Shown here one piece after another: positions 34,897-42,150 of a stretch of 64,000 nucleotides of DNA (position 1 is the first letter of the stretch; each line of letters starts with the position of its first letter). This DNA is from an uncultured Bacilli bacterium. Its GTDB lineage: Bacteria; Bacillota_I; Bacilli_A; RF39; UBA660. The position numbers were made by a program, and so were the translations under genes. The stretch spans positions 62,001 to 126,000 of the forward strand of contig CAKOMY010000002.1 in the NCBI GenBank assembly GCA_934096815.1, given 5' to 3'. Under the pieces are notes generated by a model. It saw only the letters and a program-made list of their open reading frames with translations. It was not told the origin of the DNA and did not search any database.

Positions 34897-35355
34897 ATGG
34901 CATTTGAAAGTGTAAATGTTGATAGTCTTAGAAGTGCATTGGATGCTTGTAAAAATTCAATAAAACATGATACAACAGATAATTTAATTGGACAAGTTGG
35001 CAATAGTTCAGTATGGCAATGTGATGCCCAAAATACATTAAAAGATGGTTTATCAAGGCTAGTTAGTACAGGATATAATGATTTAGAAAACAAAATTAAT
35101 AGTTACTATCCAGTAGTATCACTTATTCAAAAATATAAAGATTTAGAAGCAGAAAATGAAAGATTAAAAAGTGAAAAAGCTGCTCTAATTCCAAAATTGT
35201 ATAAAACAGAACATTATACCTTTTTAGGAATGACATTTTCAAGAAAAGTTGTGGATCAATCAGTAGCAAATAGGATTAGTGAAATTGTTAGAAAAATAAA
35301 TGAAAATAAAGCTGAAATGGACAGCATCGAACAGCAAGTAGCTGGAATGGTTTAA
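34897..35355 (+). CDS. type VII-associated helical protein
   Basis: 152 residues. The first half resembles WXG-type partners (SVWQCDAQNTLKDGL); the second half is coiled coil (DLEAENERLKSEKAALI). In other Firmicutes operons, small helical proteins at this position act as chaperones or targeting partners for LXG effectors. Starts three bases after the previous stop. The exact family is uncertain. Confidence 0.6.
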   Translation: MAFESVNVDSLRSALDACKNSIKHDTTDNLIGQVGNSSVWQCDAQNTLKDGLSRLVSTGYNDLENKINSYYPVVSLIQKYKDLEAENERLKSEKAALIPKLYKTEHYTFLGMTFSRKVVDQSVANRISEIVRKINENKAEMDSIEQQVAGMV

Positions 35356-35369
35356 AGGAGAGAAAGAAA

Positions 35370-35660
35370 ATGAATTATGAAAAATATTTACCAATAGGTA
35401 CAGTAGTAATATTAAAAGGAGCTCAAAAAAGAGTAATGATTAATGGTTTTTGTACTTATACTGATGAAAATAAAACAAAATTATATGATTATTGTGGAGT
35501 GTTATATCCAGAAGGATTTATTTCAGCAAATCAAACACTATTATTTAATCATAATCAAATTGATAAAGTATATCACTTAGGATTAATAGATGATGAAGAA
35601 AAAGAATTCAAAAAATACTTAAATGAAATAATAAAGGGAATGCCTAAAGATAATAAATAA
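35370..35660 (+). CDS. DUF4176 domain protein, type VII accessory
   Basis: 96 residues beginning YEKYLPIGTVVILKGAQKR, then YCGVLYPEGF and a charged helix. This matches the DUF4176 family, commonly encoded next to LXG toxins and reported as an LXG targeting or accessory protein. It immediately precedes the large effector gene, the expected place. Confidence 0.75.
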   Translation: MNYEKYLPIGTVVILKGAQKRVMINGFCTYTDENKTKLYDYCGVLYPEGFISANQTLLFNHNQIDKVYHLGLIDDEEKEFKKYLNEIIKGMPKDNK

Positions 35661-35691
35661 TAACCAATAAATAAGATAGAAAGGAGTAAAA

Positions 35692-38600
35692 GTGAGTATG
35701 AGTAATTTTATAAAAGTTGATGTATCATCTTTATCGTCATACCAAAATGATTTTAATAATGAACATAATTATTTTAACAATAAAACATATACTACTTTTA
35801 CTTCAGGATATCTTAAAAGTTGTGGAGATCAGTATATTAATCAAATGGCTTCACATTTGAAAAGTTATTATGAAAGAGTAGAAATAGGATATCGAAATAT
35901 AAATACTTGGTGGGCAGGGTATGTAAATGATGTAGAAGCCTTAGAAAAACTTTTATCTGGTGAAGGTAATGCTGCAGGTATAGAAGAACCAGCAGTTATA
36001 TCAGCTATTGCTAAGTTATTTAATATCGATACATATGAAAATACATTAGATGGAACATTTGGTGAGCAAGGCGGTGATTATGGCAGTGCCTTTAGTTTTG
36101 ATGATCAAAGTGCAATTGATATGGCAAATGCAAATGTTTTTGGAGAAAATGATACATCAACTAGTCAAAATTTTAATATTTTAAACGCAACTGGTGCAAC
36201 AGTTCTTACAGCTGTTGGAGGTGCGGCTGAAGGATTTCTTTCAAAAGGAGAAAATGTAGTTGATGCAGCCTTAATCGCTGGAACTGCTACATTAACTTCC
36301 AGTGCTCCTGTTGCTTTAATTGATTTGATTCAAAAAGGTTATAGTAAAATTTCCGGTAAAGAAGTTGAACCATTATCAGATAAAATATGGGATTCGACAA
36401 AAGCATTTGTGGCAAAAGATCATGTTAAAACAATGTTTAATGATTTTTATGAAAACAATTCATATGGTCAATGGATAAAAAATAATGCTATTGGGTTTGA
36501 TGTTGTGAGAAACTTTTCAGCTGGAATTGGAGGTATGGCATTTAATTTTACAGTTTCAGCCTTAACAGGTGGAACAATACCACCATCAGCGGTAGCAGCA
36601 GTAACTGATTTTGGAGCTGGAACCGCTCAAGCCTGGGCAGAAGGTGCTAGTACAGAAGCTGGAATGGTTTATGGTATGGGACATGCCGCCATTGGTTATA
36701 TTACTTATGCATCAGGTGAAAAAACAAAGTTAATAAAAAACCCTTTTGTGCGAGCAGGTGTTGATGGAGGTATAAACACGGCTGGTGATGGTGTTGATGA
36801 GATTCTAAAAATTGCTACATACAAAAAAGGTTATACAAATAAAGAAGGAGAATATGTAGAATTTACTGATGACGATAATATTTTTGATAGAGTAGGACGT
36901 GTATATGAAGAAAGTGGTGGTTTCAAAAATGCTGTCACCCAATTCGCATTAGGTGCTGCAAGATCTTATGTTGGTGAAAAAATAACTGATGGTGTTGGTA
37001 AATTTACTAATAAAGTAGGAAAATGGTGGAACAAGTTTAGAAGTAAAAATGCAAAACCAGACATTGAGGTGCTTGATGCTAAACCTGCTATAGATGATTC
37101 AAAACCAGAATTACCACCAAATCAAACTATAATAGATACTGAAGGCAAAACCGTAGGATTTGATTATGAAACACTTGATGGTGATAAAATAGATGATTTT
37201 CCATCAGGAATTGGAACGTTTGATGATAATATTAAAGGTTTGCCAGCTGGAGCAGATGATGTTGGATTAACTGCAAAAAATCCAAAAAATTTGGCATCAC
37301 CAGCAACTGAAGGATTACCTAACACAACAGCACTAAATGCTTTTGATGATGTAGAAATGCCAACTCAAACTCCAAGTGGAACAAATAGTGGCGTTGAAGT
37401 GTTTAACATGGATGATGCAAAGCCATTAGCAGCATCCTCAGATGCCTTAGGAGATACCTCAGCATTAAAAGCATTTGATGAAGTCGAAATGCCAAAAGCA
37501 AAAACACAGGGATTGCCAGGTGGAACGAATATATTAGATATGGGAGAGACAAAACCACTAGCGATGGCATCGAATGCCTTAGGAAAAACATCAACATTAA
37601 AATCATTTGATGAAACTGCTAAAAATATGTATAGAGAGCCGGTAATATACACTCCTAGTAAAGATTCTAATAGCCAAGATTATCTAAAAAATCTTTTTGA
37701 AGAAACTGCTGATGAAGACTTTGGTATTGGTAATGATCAAGGTCGCTATAAAAGGTTATATCATTATATTGATGAAAATGGAAAAAGTATTAAACCGGGA
37801 TCAAAGGAATATCAACAAGCAATAAAAAATGGAAAAAAAATCAATATAGAAGAAATGACTTATGATGTATTTGATACTTATGAAATGTTACAAAAAAAAT
37901 ATAATATGTCATATGAAGATGCTGTAAGAACCGTTGAATTAATTGACGTAGATGCAGGAGTATGCTCATATGCAGCAACTCTTGATAATATAGTTAGCAT
38001 GTATGTTGATCGTCAACAGGAATTTTATGATAAAACTGGTATCCCTTTATTTATTAAAGGGCAAAGTAAAAGCGGTGCAGTTATGAATACTTCAGAGTTA
38101 TTAGCTGATTTATATGTTACTGTCAATCTTGACACTAATGGTGGAAAGTATTTTACTTTAACATCAGAAGGAAAAGTAACATTTACAGATGCTATTACAT
38201 TTGATAATTTTGGAAATGCTTTTAGATCAGGTGATGTATCACAACAAGTTTATTTATCTACATCTGGTGGAAAGAATTTGTTTTCAATTAATGCTTATTT
38301 AGAAAGGAATGGTTTTACTGATAAATTTAACGCAGCACATTATCAAAATTGGGTTTTGACTGGAGATGCTCAAACTGGAACTGTAAGTAGTGTTTTTAGG
38401 GATACTAATCAACAACTGAAAACAATTAGTTATATGTGTACTGGTATCGCAAATGGAAAACAATATGAATTAGGTATTTATAAAACTGAAAAAGCCATAA
38501 GATTTTTAAATCCAAATACTGACGAAGTATTAACAACTACCCATGCTTGGAATGAAGGGGGTGGTCATGCAACAAAAGTAATTGGTTATAATGGTAAAGG

Positions 38601-38694
38601 GTTTATAGTTTCTACTTGGGGAAAAGAATTGGTTGTTCCATTTGGAGACTTACTTGAGAGTATGTGGCGTAGTGATGAAGTTTCATTAAATTAA
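35692..38694 (+). CDS. large LXG/WXG-like type VII effector with C-terminal papain-like cysteine peptidase domain
   Basis: 1000 residues. Residues 1-110 are helical with a WXG-like turn (NTWWAGYVNDVEALEKLL). Residues about 160-350 are Gly/Ala-rich, possibly membrane-active, and include VTDFGAGTAQAWAEGAS, typical of T7 effectors. Residues about 545-645 hold three imperfect repeats around the L-x-A/S-F-D-(D/E) core. The C-terminus looks like a papain-fold peptidase: Cys758 in DAGVCSYAA, His959 in GGHATKVIGY, and a W-G pair at 976-977 in STWG, where papain has Asn-Ser-Trp-Gly. GTG 35692 or ATG 35698 could be the start; AAGGAG lies at 35681-35686. It is probably a secreted toxin or self-processing effector. 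Confidence 0.72.
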   Translation: MSMSNFIKVDVSSLSSYQNDFNNEHNYFNNKTYTTFTSGYLKSCGDQYINQMASHLKSYYERVEIGYRNINTWWAGYVNDVEALEKLLSGEGNAAGIEEPAVISAIAKLFNIDTYENTLDGTFGEQGGDYGSAFSFDDQSAIDMANANVFGENDTSTSQNFNILNATGATVLTAVGGAAEGFLSKGENVVDAALIAGTATLTSSAPVALIDLIQKGYSKISGKEVEPLSDKIWDSTKAFVAKDHVKTMFNDFYENNSYGQWIKNNAIGFDVVRNFSAGIGGMAFNFTVSALTGGTIPPSAVAAVTDFGAGTAQAWAEGASTEAGMVYGMGHAAIGYITYASGEKTKLIKNPFVRAGVDGGINTAGDGVDEILKIATYKKGYTNKEGEYVEFTDDDNIFDRVGRVYEESGGFKNAVTQFALGAARSYVGEKITDGVGKFTNKVGKWWNKFRSKNAKPDIEVLDAKPAIDDSKPELPPNQTIIDTEGKTVGFDYETLDGDKIDDFPSGIGTFDDNIKGLPAGADDVGLTAKNPKNLASPATEGLPNTTALNAFDDVEMPTQTPSGTNSGVEVFNMDDAKPLAASSDALGDTSALKAFDEVEMPKAKTQGLPGGTNILDMGETKPLAMASNALGKTSTLKSFDETAKNMYREPVIYTPSKDSNSQDYLKNLFEETADEDFGIGNDQGRYKRLYHYIDENGKSIKPGSKEYQQAIKNGKKINIEEMTYDVFDTYEMLQKKYNMSYEDAVRTVELIDVDAGVCSYAATLDNIVSMYVDRQQEFYDKTGIPLFIKGQSKSGAVMNTSELLADLYVTVNLDTNGGKYFTLTSEGKVTFTDAITFDNFGNAFRSGDVSQQVYLSTSGGKNLFSINAYLERNGFTDKFNAAHYQNWVLTGDAQTGTVSSVFRDTNQQLKTISYMCTGIANGKQYELGIYKTEKAIRFLNPNTDEVLTTTHAWNEGGGHATKVIGYNGKGFIVSTWGKELVVPFGDLLESMWRSDEVSLN

Positions 38695-38714
38695 AGATGG
38701 AGGTTTGAATTTAT

Positions 38715-39404
38715 ATGGAACAAGTAACAAAAGAAGATATAAAAACATGTGTGCCTGTTAATGAAATGATAGATCAGGCAAACGAAAAATATATTGAATT
38801 ATATAATAAATATAGAAAAATATTGACAAAATATTTAATTAAAAAACTTGAATTAAAAAAATATGATGAATTAATAGAAAATTCAGGGTTTAATTTTAAA
38901 AAAGTTGATGTGGAAAATCAAGATATATATCAATATTTTTCTTCAGATTTATTAAATTATATTTATATTAGAAATAATATTTATATAGAAAAACTAACTG
39001 ATGAAGAAAAAAATGAATTAAATAGTATTTCATCTAACGATGATGAATTATCTAAGTTAGAAGAGGATTTTATTGAAAGAACATACAAAAAAGTTATTTT
39101 TGAAGATGTTTTAGGAAATAATGAAAGTTGTAATGTTTTTTACGGGCCTAGAACATCATCGTATATGGCTGATAATAGCTATGTTATTATTGGATTAAGA
39201 TATGATAAGTTTTATAATCCATATGGCAATGATGAAGATTGGAAAAATAATTATATGATACAATCTAGATTTATATCTAAATTATTATTTAAAATGCAAT
39301 CAGAAATGTGTTTAAAAATAGATTATCCAACCATAGCTATAGAATATGGAGATATGAGTACAATAAAATTAAAAAAAAAAGAAACTAGAGTAGTAAAGCA
39401 TTAG
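38715..39404 (+). CDS. hypothetical protein, possible immunity protein for the T7 effector
   Basis: 229 residues, soluble and acidic, with no signal peptide or membrane helix. It starts 20 bases after the effector stop (GGAGG at 38699-38703) and ends the operon at a terminator. Position directly after a polymorphic-toxin-like gene is where immunity genes lie, and that is the only basis for the role. A segment with Y/G/N residues (CNVFYGPRTSSYMADNSY) suggests a folded alpha/beta domain. The family is not recognised. Confidence 0.5.
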   Translation: MEQVTKEDIKTCVPVNEMIDQANEKYIELYNKYRKILTKYLIKKLELKKYDELIENSGFNFKKVDVENQDIYQYFSSDLLNYIYIRNNIYIEKLTDEEKNELNSISSNDDELSKLEEDFIERTYKKVIFEDVLGNNESCNVFYGPRTSSYMADNSYVIIGLRYDKFYNPYGNDEDWKNNYMIQSRFISKLLFKMQSEMCLKIDYPTIAIEYGDMSTIKLKKKETRVVKH

Positions 39405-39436
39405 ATATGATTTAACGTCATGTCTTTTCTTTTTTT
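39403..39436 (+). terminator. intrinsic terminator of the type VII operon
   Basis: AGATATGA (39403-39410) pairs with TCATGTCT (39418-39425) with one wobble, followed by a T-rich tract. Confidence 0.78.
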
Positions 39437-39498
39437 AAACATTATCTTGCTTTTGGTAAATTTAAATAATAAAATAGATGTGGAAAGAAGGCTTATAT

Positions 39499-40773
39499 AT
39501 GAATGATGTAAATTTATTACCTGCAGATAATTACGTAGTAGTTAATAAGACAATATTAACAGATAATGATAAAGTAAATTTAATTAATTTATATGAGCCT
39601 ATTATAGGACCGTTACCAATAAGTTTATATTTAACTTTATGGAGTGATTTAGATAGAACTCTAACAGTTAGTACTAGTTATAATCATCATCATTTAATGA
39701 CATTTTTAAAAAGTGGATTAAAAGAAATAAAAGAAGCTAGAAGTTCTTTAGAAGCAGTAGGATTAATTAAAACATATTACAAGAGTGGAGATAATATAAA
39801 TTATTATATATATGAATTATATTCACCAATAAGTGCTTATGAATTTTTTAATCATCCTGTTTTAAATATAGTCTTATATAATAATATAGGTGTTAATGAA
39901 TATAATAATTTAATTAAATCTTATAAAAAAGTTAATCTTAAATATGATGATTATTTAGATATATCATGTAAACTAAATGATACTTTTAAAAGTAGTGTTG
40001 GTTCTATGTTTAATAATGAAGATATTAAGAATAAGAATAGTAATAAACCTAAAATAGATAATTTAATTGATTTTGATTCTTTAAAAGATAGTATTCCTAA
40101 TAAAGTACTTAGTAGTGGGGCATTTAATAAGAAATCTAAGGAATTAATTAATAATCTTGCTTTTATATATAATTTAGATACTTTAAAAGTTGGGGAAATA
40201 ATTAGGCTTACTATTGATGAAAATGGTCTTATTAATAAAGATTTGTTTATTAAAGAAGTTAGAAAGTATTATGAATATAATAATGGAGGAAGTTTACCTA
40301 CTATTATTTATAGAACTCAACCAGAGTATTTAAAGAGTCCTGAAGGAGATGTATCTAATACTGGTAAAATGATTTATATATTTGAAAATACTACTCCTTA
40401 TGATTTTTTAAAGAGTAAGTATAAAAATAATAATCCAACACCTAGAGATTTAAAATTATTAGAGTTTTTGGCACTAGATTTAAATATGCCACCTGCTGTT
40501 ATTAATGTTTTAATTGATTATGTGTTAAGAATAAATGATAATAAGCTTAATAAGGCGTATATTGAAGCTATAGCAGGACAATGGACTAGACTTGGAATAA
40601 AGACTGCTAATTCGGCAATGGAACAGGCTAAAAAGGAATATAAAAAGAAACCTAAAAAAGAAATTAACAAGAGTGTTAAGTTACCAGTTTGGTTTGATAA
40701 TGAACAAAAAGATAATAAGGTAAGTGAAGAAGAAAAGAAAGAAATAGAAGCTTTACTTAAGGAGTTTAAATAA
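39499..40773 (+). CDS. dnaB: replication initiation and membrane attachment protein DnaB (DnaD-like)
   Basis: 424 residues. The N-terminus LLPADNYVVVNKTIL and IINLYEPIIGP-like NLINLYEPIIGPLPISLY match Bacillus DnaB, the helicase-loading primosome protein. A DnaD/DnaB helical domain lies around residues 310-375 (TPYDFLKSKYKNNNPTPRD). ATG 39499 is chosen, because GAAAGAAGG precedes it; an in-frame ATG at 39478 lies before that site. The stop overlaps the dnaI start by one base, the canonical dnaB-dnaI pair. Confidence 0.9.
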   Translation: MNDVNLLPADNYVVVNKTILTDNDKVNLINLYEPIIGPLPISLYLTLWSDLDRTLTVSTSYNHHHLMTFLKSGLKEIKEARSSLEAVGLIKTYYKSGDNINYYIYELYSPISAYEFFNHPVLNIVLYNNIGVNEYNNLIKSYKKVNLKYDDYLDISCKLNDTFKSSVGSMFNNEDIKNKNSNKPKIDNLIDFDSLKDSIPNKVLSSGAFNKKSKELINNLAFIYNLDTLKVGEIIRLTIDENGLINKDLFIKEVRKYYEYNNGGSLPTIIYRTQPEYLKSPEGDVSNTGKMIYIFENTTPYDFLKSKYKNNNPTPRDLKLLEFLALDLNMPPAVINVLIDYVLRINDNKLNKAYIEAIAGQWTRLGIKTANSAMEQAKKEYKKKPKKEINKSVKLPVWFDNEQKDNKVSEEEKKEIEALLKEFK

Positions 40774-41684
40774 TGAATAAATTAAATATAGATAGTTATA
40801 AAAACAATAATTTAGAGATGATGATGAAACAAGATTATATTGAAGCTTTAAAAGATGATGATTTTAAAAAGTTAGTAATAAGTTTAAAAGTTACTGATGA
40901 TATAGCATATAAATATACTTCTAAATTAGAAAGAAGTGTTAGTGAACTTAATAATTGTAAAAATTGTAAGAGTTTAATGTCATGTAAGAATAAATGTAAT
41001 GGTTTAGTTTATTATCCTAAAGTTAATGGCAATACATTAGATTTTAATTATGTAGCTTGTAAATATATGAAGAAAGATTTAAAAGATAAAGAAGAGATAA
41101 AATCTAAGTTTTTTGAAATGCCTTATGAAATTAAAAAAGCTAGAATTAAAGATATTGATCCATCTAGTAAAGAAAGATTAGAAATAATTAAATGGATAAC
41201 TAAATTTTATAAAGATTATAAAAAAGATAGTAAACAAAAGGGATTATATTTAAGTGGATCTTTTGGTTCGGGTAAAACATTTATTGTTAGTGCTTTATTA
41301 AATGAACTTGCTAAAGATGGATATAGTTCTGTAATTGTTTATTATCCTGAACTACTTAGAAGTTTAAAAGAAGGATTTGGTAATGAGGATTTTAATGATA
41401 GACTTAATGAAATAAAGAAATGTGATTTATTACTACTTGATGATATTGGAGCTGAAGCAACCTCTTTATGGAATAGAGATGAAATTTTAGGAACTATCAT
41501 GCAATATCGAATGGATAATAAATTAAGCACCTTCTTTACATCTAATTTGAATTTAAATGAATTAGAAGAACATTTTATCATTAAGAATAATGATGAAGAA
41601 AAAATTAAAGCTAGAAGAATAATGGAAAGAATTAAGTTTTTAACTGATAACAAAGAATTAATAGGAGAAAATAGAAGAAAGTAA
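40773..41684 (+). CDS. dnaI: primosomal protein DnaI, helicase loader
   Basis: 303 residues. An N-terminal Cys-rich zinc domain (CKNCKSLMSCKNKC) is followed by an AAA+ domain with Walker A GSFGSGKT at about 161-168, Walker B LLLLDDIGAE and sensor FFTSNLNLNEL. Loads the replicative helicase together with DnaB and DnaD. Coupled to dnaB by a one-base overlap. Confidence 0.94.
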   Translation: MNKLNIDSYKNNNLEMMMKQDYIEALKDDDFKKLVISLKVTDDIAYKYTSKLERSVSELNNCKNCKSLMSCKNKCNGLVYYPKVNGNTLDFNYVACKYMKKDLKDKEEIKSKFFEMPYEIKKARIKDIDPSSKERLEIIKWITKFYKDYKKDSKQKGLYLSGSFGSGKTFIVSALLNELAKDGYSSVIVYYPELLRSLKEGFGNEDFNDRLNEIKKCDLLLLDDIGAEATSLWNRDEILGTIMQYRMDNKLSTFFTSNLNLNELEEHFIIKNNDEEKIKARRIMERIKFLTDNKELIGENRRK

Positions 41685-41724
41685 TTTAGATTATTAATAT
41701 TTCATTGAGAAAAAGTGGTAAAAG

Positions 41725-42068
41725 ATGTTAATTAAAGGTACATAATTTTCTCAAGGGAAGAATTAATAAATGAATGGTTAGCATCTCAAATATCTAAAAG
41801 ATTAAGATTTAATTATTATAATTATGAACTATTGTGGAATGGAAAACTTAAATTAGTATCAGTATGTGAAGATTTTATTACTCAAGATGAAGAAATAAAT
41901 TTTAATAAAGGATATGGTAAATTTTTTTCAAATTCTAATAAAGAATTTGATAATATATTAAAAAAGTATCAAAATAAGTTAGATATTAGAATAGAAAAAT
42001 TAGTTAATGGATTAAATAAAAGAATTACTAAATTAAATAATTATATAAATAAACTTAAAGCAGATTAA
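41725..42068 (+). pseudogene. small gene with a one-base frameshift near its start
   Basis: ATG 41725 opens a frame of six codons (MLIKGT) that stops. The frame one base over continues without a stop from about 41736 to TAA 42066-42068, including SREELINEWLASQISKRL and a coiled-coil C-terminus. A single-base loss at about 41740 restores a protein of about 113 residues. If the TTG at 41832 is used, a 78-residue remnant is made. Family unknown. A terminator follows at once. Confidence 0.45.
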
Positions 42069-42081
42069 TGACTGCTTTTTT
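42057..42081 (+). terminator. intrinsic terminator
   Basis: AAAGCAG (42057-42063) pairs with CTGCTTT (from 42072), followed by T. It closes the dnaB-dnaI transcript ahead of the surface-protein genes. Confidence 0.75.
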
Positions 42082-42098
42082 ATATTAAAAATTGATTA

Positions 42099-42127
42099 TT
42101 GAAATATTTAAGGTTTTATAGTAAAGT
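42099..42127 (+). promoter_or_regulatory. promoter of the first giant surface-protein gene
   Basis: TTGAAA (42099-42104), 17 bases, TAAAGT (42122-42127), with GTAGGAGAG before the ATG. The same TTGAA-17-TAAA layout precedes the other two giant paralogues. Confidence 0.55.
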
Positions 42128-42150
42128 AGATATAGAGAGTAGGAGAGTAT

